DNA of 64,000 nt from JAJEFO01 sp965209045 (lineage in GTDB: Bacteria; Pseudomonadota; Alphaproteobacteria; Rhodobacterales; Rhodobacteraceae), in contig CBDBPW010000002.1 in NCBI GenBank assembly GCA_965209045.1, forward strand, positions 930,001-994,000, given 5' to 3'. Below the pieces are notes generated by a model. That model saw only the letters and a program-made list of their open reading frames with translations, ran no database searches and had not been told where the DNA came from. Of the stretch, positions 53,117-61,193 are shown piece after piece; position 1 is the stretch's first letter, and each line of letters starts with the position of its first letter. Position numbers and translations under genes: made by a program.

Positions 53117-53640
53117 CGGACAGTGGCGCGCTCGCTGAAGCTCCGCTCGTCGTCAACGGTTGGTCGATCTATGCACATCCGGTCTTTCTCGATCAACTCG
53201 AAGGGCTGATCGCGGAGGTCGAAGGGCTCAAGGCGCGCGACCCCGAGACATGGCGAAGGAAGAACTGCACAAAACGGCTGGCGGCCATCTTCAAGCTGGC
53301 GAGCGAGGGCATCCCGGCCGATCCAGGCAACCCGGCCTTCCGGCAGGGAGATGCCCTCGGCGATCGACGGAAACACTGGTTCCGGGCGAAATTCTTCCAA
53401 CAGTATCGACTGCTTTTTCGGTTCAACAGCGATGCCAGGATCATCGTACTCGCCTGGGTGAACGACGGGAGGACCTTGCGAGCCTATGGCCGCAAGGCTG
53501 ACGCCTATGCGACATTCAAAGGGATGCTGGATGGCGGCAACCCGCCTGACGACTTCGACGCGCTGATGAGAGAGGCTGGCAAGGCGGCTGAGCGCTTCGC
53601 GAGCGGCCTCAAAGCGACTCGATCACAGGTCGTGGATTAA
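53113..53640 (+). CDS. yhaV: YhaV-type toxin (RelE-superfamily ribonuclease)
   Basis: A 175-residue toxin matching YhaV: NGWSIYAHPVFLDQLEGLIA, KNCTKRLAAIFKLASEGIP, then KHWFRAKFFQQYRLLFRFNS and LAWVNDGRTLRAYGRKADAY. It is a ribosome-linked endoribonuclease in E. coli. It is slightly longer than the E. coli protein (about 154 residues) because of extra residues at both ends. It is coupled to prlF, so the pair appears intact and functional. Confidence 0.92.
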   Translation: MTDSGALAEAPLVVNGWSIYAHPVFLDQLEGLIAEVEGLKARDPETWRRKNCTKRLAAIFKLASEGIPADPGNPAFRQGDALGDRRKHWFRAKFFQQYRLLFRFNSDARIIVLAWVNDGRTLRAYGRKADAYATFKGMLDGGNPPDDFDALMREAGKAAERFASGLKATRSQVVD

Positions 53641-54342
53641 TCACTTTGCATTTCAGGCACTTGCGCCCACCACCAACCAGCACTTGAGGAAATGCATTTG
53701 GGTATGGGCGGAGCGGGCGAATGACGCGCGATGCCACGGAAGGCAAGGAGCGGCGCACGGGGCGTCGGCAAGACACACTGCTTTCAGCAGGGCTCCGCAA
53801 CGGCTCGCACGACAGCACTGCAGTCCGCTTTCGCGGCGCCCGCGGGACAAGCCGGCGCTTCGCGTTGGCAAGACTCCAGGGCGACCATCTGGCAAAGGAG
53901 GATGCCTGTGAACAGCCTTTGCCATCCGCGACGGCAGAGCTTGCACGCGAGGATTTCCCGCGCGCGTTCGCACGGAACCCACTCTGTCCGCTGCCCGGCT
54001 TTCGGGAAAGTCTCGACATCGGTGAATCTGACGATGAGGACATCGAGAGTGCAGCCGAGCATTTTGATGTTTCGCCACTGTCGGTCCAAGCAACGCTCGG
54101 CAAATTTAGAGTGATGAACAGGAACCGCCTGGACGCCTGAATTCGATTGTCGAACACACACTTGCCGTGCCAACTGCGGCAACCGCCCTCGGTCTTGCAT
54201 GCGCATGGTCGCAGGGCGAATCTTCTTCGCGCTCCTCTTTCTGACAGTTATCGCCGCGCCGTCGGCCAATCTGGAATCATTCCAAATCCATTGACAGCGG
54301 CGTCGCCCGGGCGCATATCTATGTCTTGTCGGAGGCATGCCC
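53641..54342. other. 702-bp gap around an ImmA/IrrE-like remnant
   Basis: Apart from the decayed frame at 53721-54140, listed separately, no gene is seen. The last part (54141-54342) carries the nfuA leader. A GGAGG 7 nt before the second ATG of nfuA fixes that start at 54343. Confidence 0.4.
53721..54140 (+). pseudogene. Possible ImmA/IrrE (M78)-like remnant
   Basis: In this frame RRFALARLQGDHLAK resembles the metal-helix region of M78 peptidases (normally R-R-F-x-L-A-H-E-x-x-H), but the HExxH histidines are not conserved. ATAELAREDFPRAFARNPLC and SDDEDIESAAEHFDVSPLSV resemble the following helices and the C-terminal recognition segment. The N-terminal part shows no homology. It is either a decayed gene or a catalytically dead fragment next to the toxin-antitoxin pair. 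The evidence is weak. Confidence 0.3.
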
Positions 54343-54903
54343 ATGTTCATACAGACCGAGTCCACTCCCAACCCCGCCACGCTCAAGTTCCTGCCCGGCC
54401 AGACCGTGCTCGATACGGGCACTGCGGATTTCCCTTCGGCCGACACGGCGAGTCCGTCACCGCTTGCGCAGAGAATATTCGCCGTGAACGGGGTGACAGG
54501 CGTCTTCCTCGGCGCGGACTTCGTCACGGTGACAAAGGAGGGCACGCAGGAGTGGGATGTCCTGAGAGCGCCGGTTCTCGGCGCGATCATGGAGCATTTC
54601 CAGTCTGGCCAGCCAGCCATGGAAAGTGCCGCCGCCGAGAGCGCACACGCGGATCACGACGGCGAGAACGACGAAATCGTCACGCAGATCAAGGAACTGC
54701 TCGATACACGGGTGCGGCCCGCAGTCGCGCAGGACGGCGGCGACATCGTGTTTCACGGGTTTGACCGGGGCGTCGTGTATCTCCATATGCAGGGTGCCTG
54801 CGCCGGATGCCCGTCATCCACGCTGACGCTGAAGATGGGGATCGAGAACCTGCTTCGGCACTACATTCCGGAAGTCGTGGAGGTGCGCCCTGTCGCGGCC
54901 TGA
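54343..54903 (+). CDS. nfuA: NifU-family Fe-S cluster carrier (NfuA/Nfu type)
   Basis: A 186-residue protein. The N-terminal Nfu_N domain begins MFIQTESTPNPATLKFLPGQ, and the C-terminal NifU domain carries the cluster motif C-x2-C in GACAGCPSSTLTLKMGIENL. It delivers Fe-S clusters to target proteins. GGAGG lies 7 nt before this ATG, so the ATG two codons earlier is rejected. Its 3' end contains the Shine-Dalgarno sequence and start of tsaB, which overlaps it by 14 nt. Confidence 0.94.
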   Translation: MFIQTESTPNPATLKFLPGQTVLDTGTADFPSADTASPSPLAQRIFAVNGVTGVFLGADFVTVTKEGTQEWDVLRAPVLGAIMEHFQSGQPAMESAAAESAHADHDGENDEIVTQIKELLDTRVRPAVAQDGGDIVFHGFDRGVVYLHMQGACAGCPSSTLTLKMGIENLLRHYIPEVVEVRPVAA

Positions 54904-55603
54904 TCCCACGGTCCTGGCATTCGACACGTCGGCCGCGCATTGCGCGGCCGCATTGCTGAAAGAAGGCCGGATCGCGGCCTCGAGATACGAGGAAATGGCG
55001 CGCGGCCAGGCGGAAAGCCTGTTCCCGATGCTGGAGGAACTGACGGGCGAGGCCGGCTTGGACTGGCAGGACCTCCACGCCATCGGGGTCGGGGTCGGAC
55101 CCGGCAATTTCACGGGAATCCGCATTGCGGTCAGCGCTGCCCGCGGGCTTGCCCTGTCGCTGGGCGTTCCGGCCATCGGGATCAGCACTCTCGAAGCGAT
55201 CTTCCATGTCGCAGGTCGGCCCCAAGGCCGGGTCGTGGTCTTCCTGCCCGCCCCGAAGGGCTCGACATACATCCAGACATTCGCGGGTGGCATGCCCCAG
55301 GGTCCGGCATTCCTGGAGGCGGACGGACTGCCGCACGGCCAGCAACGGGGCGAGGACGTGAATGCTGTCGTCGGACCCGGAAACGACGACTCCTGCCATC
55401 GGATTGCAATCGGGCTCGGCCGGGCCGGCAAGGGACCTGTGCCCGAGGTGATCGCGGTCGACGGCCTGAAGGAGCAGGCCACGGCCATCGCCGCAATCGC
55501 CGCGGAGCGCTTCGGGTCACAAAGCGAACGGCCGAAGCCCCTTTACGTTCGCCCGGTCAATGCCGCCCCGGCCCATGGCCCGCCGCCGGCCATGCTGCCG
55601 TGA
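54890..55603 (+). CDS. tsaB: tRNA threonylcarbamoyladenosine protein TsaB, CTG start
   Basis: A 237-residue ASKHA-fold protein that pairs with TsaD to make t6A in tRNA. The N-terminal motif TVLAFDTSAAHCAAALL is intact and GVGVGPGNFTGIRIAVSAAR follows. The frame has no ATG, GTG or TTG between the upstream stop and this conserved N terminus. A CTG at 54890 has a perfect GGAGG (54879-54883) 6 nt upstream and gives SRPDPTVLAFDTSA, as in relatives. The next TTG, at 54953, would remove the conserved strand. A CTG start overlapping nfuA is therefore the best reading. Confidence 0.85.
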   Translation: MSRPDPTVLAFDTSAAHCAAALLKEGRIAASRYEEMARGQAESLFPMLEELTGEAGLDWQDLHAIGVGVGPGNFTGIRIAVSAARGLALSLGVPAIGISTLEAIFHVAGRPQGRVVVFLPAPKGSTYIQTFAGGMPQGPAFLEADGLPHGQQRGEDVNAVVGPGNDDSCHRIAIGLGRAGKGPVPEVIAVDGLKEQATAIAAIAAERFGSQSERPKPLYVRPVNAAPAHGPPPAMLP

Positions 55604-56070
55604 CGCCCGAGACGCTTGCCGCCCTCCACGCGCGCTCCATGGAGGTCCCGGGTCCGTGGAGCGCTCGCGAATTCGCCGACCTGCTGGCAAGCCCCGGCGT
55701 GTTCCTCGCGGTGCCGGCTCCGGAACGTCGCGCTCCGCGTGGGCAAGATTCCGAAGCGACAACTCGACACTTCCATGGCTTCGCCCTTGGGCGCGTCGCT
55801 GCGGACGAGGCCGAGCTCCTCACGGTCGCGGTTGATCCCGGGCACCGACGCCAAGGCATCGGCCTGGCTTGCTGCGCGGCCTTCGAGTCGGAGGCCGGAT
55901 CGCGCGGCGCGGCGCGAGCCTTCCTGGAAGTGGCCGCGACGAACGACGCCGCCCGCCGTCTCTATCTGGCATCGGGATGGATCAAGGACGGCCGCCGCCA
56001 GGCCTACTGCCGCACGCCGGCCGGGCGTGTCGATGCCATCCTGATGAGCAAGTGGCTCGCCCGTTCTTGA
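55600..56070 (+). CDS. rimI: GNAT acetyltransferase, RimI type
   Basis: A 156-residue GNAT protein. The acetyl-CoA loop is VDPGHRRQGIGLACCAAFES, and FLEVAATNDAARRLYLASGW is the typical RimI beta-5/alpha-4 region. It follows tsaB with a GTGA overlap (GTG start at 55600), the usual tsaB-rimI order. RimI acetylates the N terminus of ribosomal protein S18 in E. coli. A stretch around residues 38-50 looks inserted relative to short homologues. Confidence 0.88.
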   Translation: MTPETLAALHARSMEVPGPWSAREFADLLASPGVFLAVPAPERRAPRGQDSEATTRHFHGFALGRVAADEAELLTVAVDPGHRRQGIGLACCAAFESEAGSRGAARAFLEVAATNDAARRLYLASGWIKDGRRQAYCRTPAGRVDAILMSKWLARS

Positions 56071-56113
56071 TGCCGTATCCGTCCTTGCGCAGCACCCAGC
56101 GGCAAGACGCCTA

Positions 56114-56182
56114 TTGACCCTTCCCGCCCACTGTTGCCTAAATCGGGCATCCGGCGAGCGCGGGGGGACTCGACCCCCTGCG
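56114..56182 (+). promoter_or_regulatory. Candidate promoter and 5'-UTR hairpin before the BMP operon
   Basis: TTGACC (56114-56119) and CTAAAT (56138-56143) are 18 bp apart and could form a sigma70-like promoter. Downstream, 56159-56167 and 56174-56182 form a 9-bp GC-rich stem (run of six G against CCCCC with flanking pairs and one G-T) with loop ACTCGA, ending 34 bp before the ATG. It may affect mRNA stability or translation; no known riboswitch is recognised. Confidence 0.35.
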
Positions 56183-56216
56183 TCAACGCCCTGAACGCAA
56201 CTAGGAGATTCTCGAC

Positions 56217-57212
56217 ATGACATTCATGCAAAAGACGCTTGGCGCCGCCGCGGCCCTGGCAATCGGAGCCACAGCCTGCCTTGCGGAACCGGCCTTGATG
56301 TACGACCTTGGCGGAAAGTTCGACAAGTCGTTCAACGAGGCCGCCTACAACGGTGCGCAGCGCTGGACCGAGGAAACGGGCAATTCCTACCGCGAAATCG
56401 AGGTGACCGCCGAGGCGCAGCGAGTCCAGTTCGCCACGCGGCTGGCCGAGGCCGGGTTCAATCCGGTCGTCGTGCTCGGATTCCAGAACGCGGCAACACT
56501 GGAGGAGGTCGCGCCCAAGTATCCCGACACGTCGTTCGTCCTGGTCGACATGGTGGTCGACCTTCCGAACGTGCGCTCGGTCATATTCCAGGAGCACGAG
56601 GGGTCGTATCTCGTCGGCATGCTGGCCGCGATGGCAACCGAATCGAACACGGTCGGATTCATCGGCGGAATGGACGTGCCTCTCATCCGTCACTTCGGCT
56701 GCGGCTACGCGCAGGGCGCCAAGGCCGTGAACCCCGACGTCACCGTCATCGCCAACATGACGGGCACGACGCCTGCGGCGTGGAACGATCCCGTCAAGGG
56801 CGGCGAACTGACGAAGGCGCAGATCAGCCAGGGGGCCGACGTGATCTATGCCGCGGCTGGAGGAACCGGCGTAGGCGTGCTGCAGGCAGCGGCTGATGCG
56901 GACGTGCTCTCGATCGGAGTCGACTCGAACCAGAACCATCTGCATCCGGGCCAGGTGCTGACCTCGATGATCAAGCGCGTCGACAACGCCGTGTTCAACG
57001 CATTCAGCGACGGGGCAGGCCTGGACACCGGCATCGTTGTCATGGGCCTTCCAGACGACGGCGTGGGATACGCGCTCGACGAACACAATGCACCCCTGAT
57101 TTCGGCCGAGATGAAGGCGGCCGTCGACGAAGCCCGGGAGAAGATCATCGCCGGCGAGATTGAGGTCGTCAGCTACTACGAGAACGACAGCTGCCCGGCG
57201 CACGACTTCTGA
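56217..57212 (+). CDS. BMP-family (nucleoside-type) periplasmic binding protein
   Basis: A 331-residue binding protein with a signal peptide (about residues 1-22) and the PnrA/Med/BMP fold: LMYDLGGKFDKSFNEAAYNG, VVVLGFQNAATLEEVAPKYP, VGFIGGMDVPLIRHFGCGYA and GVDSNQNHLHPGQVLTSMIK. BMP proteins bind nucleosides. AGGAG lies 9 nt before the ATG. Its stop overlaps the ATPase start as TGATG. It is the first gene of a four-gene importer operon. Confidence 0.93.
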   Translation: MTFMQKTLGAAAALAIGATACLAEPALMYDLGGKFDKSFNEAAYNGAQRWTEETGNSYREIEVTAEAQRVQFATRLAEAGFNPVVVLGFQNAATLEEVAPKYPDTSFVLVDMVVDLPNVRSVIFQEHEGSYLVGMLAAMATESNTVGFIGGMDVPLIRHFGCGYAQGAKAVNPDVTVIANMTGTTPAAWNDPVKGGELTKAQISQGADVIYAAAGGTGVGVLQAAADADVLSIGVDSNQNHLHPGQVLTSMIKRVDNAVFNAFSDGAGLDTGIVVMGLPDDGVGYALDEHNAPLISAEMKAAVDEAREKIIAGEIEVVSYYENDSCPAHDF

Positions 57213-58786
57213 TGAGCGAAGGCTCCGACAAGGCGGGGCGGCCGGACACGGCCGCCCCTGCCATCGAGCTTCGGGGGATTTCCAAGTCCTTCGGCCACGT
57301 GCAGGCCAACAAGGACATCTCCATGCGAGTCATGCCGGGGACAATCCACGGCATCATCGGCGAAAACGGGGCCGGGAAGTCCACGTTGATGTCGATACTC
57401 TACGGCTTCTACAAGGCCGATGCGGGCGAGATTCTCGTCGGGGGCACGAAGACCGAAATTCCCGACAGCCAGGCCGCGATTGCCGCCGGCATCGGCATGG
57501 TTTTCCAGCACTTCAAGCTGGTAGAGAACTTCACGGTCCTGGAAAACGTCATTCTCGGCGCAGAGGACGGAACAAGGCTCAAGCCATCGCTTGCCAGGGC
57601 CCGGTCGCTGCTGACCGAACTGGCACGCGAATACGAACTGAACGTGGACCCCGACGAAAGGATCGAGGATCTCTCGGTCGGCCACCAGCAAAGGGTGGAA
57701 ATCCTGAAGGCGCTCTACCGCCACGCCGACATCCTGATTCTCGACGAGCCGACCGGCGTGCTGACCCCGTCGGAAGCGGATCACCTGTTCCGCATTCTCA
57801 AGGGGCTGCGCGACGAGGGAAAGACGATCATCCTGATCACGCACAAGCTCCGCGAGATCATGGACGTGACAGAGACGGTAAGCGTCATGCGTCGTGGCGA
57901 GATGACGGCAACCGTCAGGACATCCGACACGAACCCGCAGGAACTCGCGGAACTGATGGTCGGACGCAAGGTGCTGCTGCGCGTAGACAAGAAGAATGCC
58001 GATCCAGGCAGGAAGGTGCTAGAGATCGAGGACCTGCGGGTCGTGGACGACGATGGCGTCGAACGGCTGAAGGGCATCAGCCTCGACCTGAGGCAAGGCG
58101 AGATCCTCGGCATTGCCGGGGTTGCCGGGAACGGGCAGTCCGAACTGCTCCAGGTGCTTGGCGGGTGTCGCAGGGCCACTGGCCGCATCCGCCTGAACGG
58201 CGAGGACATCGATCCGGCGGACCATGCGCTGGACGGACAGGTCTGGCGCGCCCGGGGCGTGTCACATGTGCCGGAGGACCGGCAGCGCGAGGGGCTGATC
58301 CTGGACTTCTTCGCGTGGGAGAACATGGCCTTCGGCTACCACCATGCTCCGGAATACCAGAAGTCGCGCTGGCTGATGGACAACGCCGCCATCCGGCGCG
58401 AATCCTGCAGGAAGATGGAGCGTTTCGATGTCCGTCCACCGATCCCGGAACTGGCGGCAAGGAACTTTTCCGGCGGCAACCAGCAGAAGATCGTGCTGGC
58501 CCGCGAGATCGAGCGCGACCCGGACGTGCTCCTGGTGGGCCAGCCGACGCGGGGCGTGGACATCGGCGCCATCGAGTTCATTCACCAGCGGATCGTCGAA
58601 CTTCGCGACCGGGGAAAGGCGATTCTCCTGCTTTCGGTGGAACTCGACGAGATCCTCTCGCTCGCCGACCGCATCGCGGTGATGTTCGACGGGAGGATCA
58701 TGGGTGAACGAATGCCGGACCAGACCAGCGAGAACGAACTCGGCCTGCTCATGGCGGGCATCACGGACGAGGCGAGCGCGGCATGA
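57212..58786 (+). CDS. Nucleoside-type ABC importer ATPase (two ABC domains)
   Basis: A 524-residue ATPase with two ABC modules (about 18-255 and 270-515). The first has Walker A GENGAGKST (50-58), signature LSVGHQQRVEILKAL and Walker B ILILDEPTGVL. The second has a degenerate P-loop GVAGNGQSELLQ, signature FSGGNQQKIVLAREI and LLVGQPTRGVDIGAIEF, the usual asymmetry of sugar/nucleoside importers (NupA/YufO type). It couples to the two following permeases. Confidence 0.95.
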   Translation: MSEGSDKAGRPDTAAPAIELRGISKSFGHVQANKDISMRVMPGTIHGIIGENGAGKSTLMSILYGFYKADAGEILVGGTKTEIPDSQAAIAAGIGMVFQHFKLVENFTVLENVILGAEDGTRLKPSLARARSLLTELAREYELNVDPDERIEDLSVGHQQRVEILKALYRHADILILDEPTGVLTPSEADHLFRILKGLRDEGKTIILITHKLREIMDVTETVSVMRRGEMTATVRTSDTNPQELAELMVGRKVLLRVDKKNADPGRKVLEIEDLRVVDDDGVERLKGISLDLRQGEILGIAGVAGNGQSELLQVLGGCRRATGRIRLNGEDIDPADHALDGQVWRARGVSHVPEDRQREGLILDFFAWENMAFGYHHAPEYQKSRWLMDNAAIRRESCRKMERFDVRPPIPELAARNFSGGNQQKIVLAREIERDPDVLLVGQPTRGVDIGAIEFIHQRIVELRDRGKAILLLSVELDEILSLADRIAVMFDGRIMGERMPDQTSENELGLLMAGITDEASAA

Positions 58787-58869
58787 AGAGTGCAGGCACC
58801 AGCTTCATTTGCGTGACCGTCCGGATCGGCGGCACGCCGCCGACGTCGACGGCAAGGGGGACGTAGGCG

Positions 58870-59970
58870 ATGAACGTCCTGCCGAAATGGGCCGACGCGA
58901 TCCTGATCCCGCTCCTGTCGATCCTGATCTCGTTCGTGATTTCCGGGCTGGTGATCCTCTATCTCGGTCTGAACCCGTTCGAGGCGCTGCGGCTCATGGT
59001 CACCGGCGCGCTCGGTTCGAGCTACGGATGGGGCTACACGCTGTTCTACACGACGAATTTCATCTTCACGGGGCTCTGCGCGGCGATCGCGTTTCACGCG
59101 AGGCTCTTCAACATCGGGGGCGAAGGCCAGGCCACGCTCGGGGGGCTTGGCGTGGCACTGGTCTGCCTTGCCGTTCCCTGGCCCCACTGGACCCTGGCGC
59201 TTCCGGCGGCGTTGATCGGGGGGGGCCTGTTCGGGGCCGCCTGGGCCTTCATCCCCGCATGGCTGCAGGCGAGGCGGGGCAGCCATATCGTCATCACGAC
59301 GATCATGTTCAACTACATCGCGGCCGCACTCATGGTCTACCTGCTGGTCGAGATCCTGAAACCGGAAGGGTCGATGGATCCGGCGACCCGTCGGTTCGGT
59401 CCCGGCGCCGAACTTCCGCTCTTTTCCGACATCTTCGGCCTGGTCGGCATTCCGTTTTCCTCTTCCGCGCCCGCCAACATTAGCTTCTTCATAGCACTCC
59501 TCGCCTGCCTGCTGTTCTGGCTGCTGGTGTGGCGGACCCGGCTCGGCTACGAGATTCGCGCCTATGGCCACAGCGAGACTGCGGCCGACTACGCTGGCAT
59601 TTCGCCTGTGCGCATGATCGTCATCGCGATGATCGTCTCCGGCGCGCTGGCCGGCTGCATGGCGATCAACAGCGTCATGGCGACCGAACGCCTCGTGCTC
59701 AACTCGGTTGAAGGGGCCGGATTCATCGGGCTCGCGGTCGCGCTGATGGGACGATCGCATCCCGTCGGCGTGATCCTGGCCGCGCTGCTCTTCGGATTCC
59801 TCTACCAGGGTGGTGGCGAACTCGCGCTCTGGGCCAACATACCCCGGGAGCTCATCATCCTCATCCAAGGCCTGGTGATCCTCTTCACCGGCGCGCTGGA
59901 CAACATGGTGCGCATGCCGCTCGAGCGCGTATTCCTCATGATCCGGCGGCCTGGAAGCCAGGGGGCCTGA
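58870..59970 (+). CDS. Nucleoside-type ABC importer permease (first)
   Basis: A 366-residue permease of the BPD_transp_2 family with 9-10 membrane segments. FHARLFNIGGEGQATLGGLG is the conserved cytoplasmic loop, and RAYGHSETAADYAGISPVRM is the coupling segment. It lies 83 bp after the ATPase gene and 3 bp before the second permease. It resembles NupB/YufP. Confidence 0.94.
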   Translation: MNVLPKWADAILIPLLSILISFVISGLVILYLGLNPFEALRLMVTGALGSSYGWGYTLFYTTNFIFTGLCAAIAFHARLFNIGGEGQATLGGLGVALVCLAVPWPHWTLALPAALIGGGLFGAAWAFIPAWLQARRGSHIVITTIMFNYIAAALMVYLLVEILKPEGSMDPATRRFGPGAELPLFSDIFGLVGIPFSSSAPANISFFIALLACLLFWLLVWRTRLGYEIRAYGHSETAADYAGISPVRMIVIAMIVSGALAGCMAINSVMATERLVLNSVEGAGFIGLAVALMGRSHPVGVILAALLFGFLYQGGGELALWANIPRELIILIQGLVILFTGALDNMVRMPLERVFLMIRRPGSQGA

Positions 59971-59973
59971 GCA

Positions 59974-60942
59974 ATGGACTTCCTGACGCTTCTTCAGGTC
60001 CTGGACACCAGCGTGAGGCTTGCCACGCCGCTCCTGTTCGCCTGCCTTGCCGGCCTGGTCTGCGAGCGCGCCGGAATCTTCGACATCGGGCTCGAAGGCA
60101 AGATGCTGGCATCGGCCTTTTTCTCGGCGGCGGTGGCGGCGATTTCCGGATCCGTCTGGATCGGCCTCCTTGCCGGGGTCATGTCCTCGGTTGCGCTGGC
60201 GGGCATTCACGGGCTCGCGTCGATCACGTTCCGGGGCAACCAGCTGATCTCCGGCGTGGCGATCAACTTCCTCGCGTCGGGCCTGACGGTCCTGATCGCC
60301 CAGGACTGGTTCGGCCAGGGCGGCCGCACCCCGTCGCTCAGCGGCGGCGCGCGTTTCAACGAGATCAGCCTGCCCTTTGCGGACCTGCTGTCCGGCCTGC
60401 CCTATATCGGCCAGAGCTACGCCGAGCTGTTTTCCGGGCATTCGCTGCTCGTCTATGTCGGCTTTCTGACCGTTCCGCTGACCTGGTGGGTGATCTTCCG
60501 GACGCGCTTCGGCCTGCGCCTGCGCGCGGCCGGCGAGAACCCGGAAGCCGTCGACACGGCTGGAGTCAACGTGATCAGGCTCCGTTACACGGCGATCGGG
60601 ATATGCGGGCTGCTTTGCGGCCTGGCCGGCGTGTATCTGGCGACCGGGTTGCAGGCAGGCTTCGTCAAGGAAATGTCTTCCGGTCGGGGATTCATTGCGC
60701 TGGCCGCGCTGATCTTCGCCAAGTGGCGGCCCTGGTACGCGCTGTTTTCGTGCCTTCTCTTCGGCTTTTTCCAGGCGCTTTCGTTCCGGCCGGACGTCGT
60801 TGAGGCGGTGACGACCCTGGACGTCCCCGGCCAACTGCTGGACGCCCTGCCCTACATCCTGACCGTGGTCATCCTGGCCGGTTTCGTCGGAAAGGCCATT
60901 CCGCCTCGCGCCGGCGGCGAGCCATACGTCAAGGAGAGTTGA
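59974..60942 (+). CDS. Nucleoside-type ABC importer permease (second)
   Basis: A 322-residue partner permease (NupC/YufQ-like) with about nine membrane segments. CERAGIFDIGLEGKMLASAF is the conserved loop, and RLRAAGENPEAVDTAGVNVI is the coupling region. It completes the importer. The 251 bp after it, up to the convergent FAD-linked oxidase, hold no recognisable gene. Confidence 0.94.
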   Translation: MDFLTLLQVLDTSVRLATPLLFACLAGLVCERAGIFDIGLEGKMLASAFFSAAVAAISGSVWIGLLAGVMSSVALAGIHGLASITFRGNQLISGVAINFLASGLTVLIAQDWFGQGGRTPSLSGGARFNEISLPFADLLSGLPYIGQSYAELFSGHSLLVYVGFLTVPLTWWVIFRTRFGLRLRAAGENPEAVDTAGVNVIRLRYTAIGICGLLCGLAGVYLATGLQAGFVKEMSSGRGFIALAALIFAKWRPWYALFSCLLFGFFQALSFRPDVVEAVTTLDVPGQLLDALPYILTVVILAGFVGKAIPPRAGGEPYVKES

Positions 60943-61193
60943 ACGCCACGTGGCTGCGCGAGGTTCCCGTGCAATGCCACGCCGCCACCGTGACGTCATC
61001 GAGGCCGGACGGCGCGACGGGGTGCGAAAGTCGCTCGAAGCCTGCAGCGCCTCGTGTCCGGGCCAGAACCGGCAAGCAGCGAATGAGCCCGACCACGGGC
61101 CAGATCGGAGCGTCCCTGTCGGGATCGAAGGCCCGCCTGCCGCACGCGCACGGACCGCGAGGGGCGGACGAACCCCGGCAGGGATCAGCGAGT

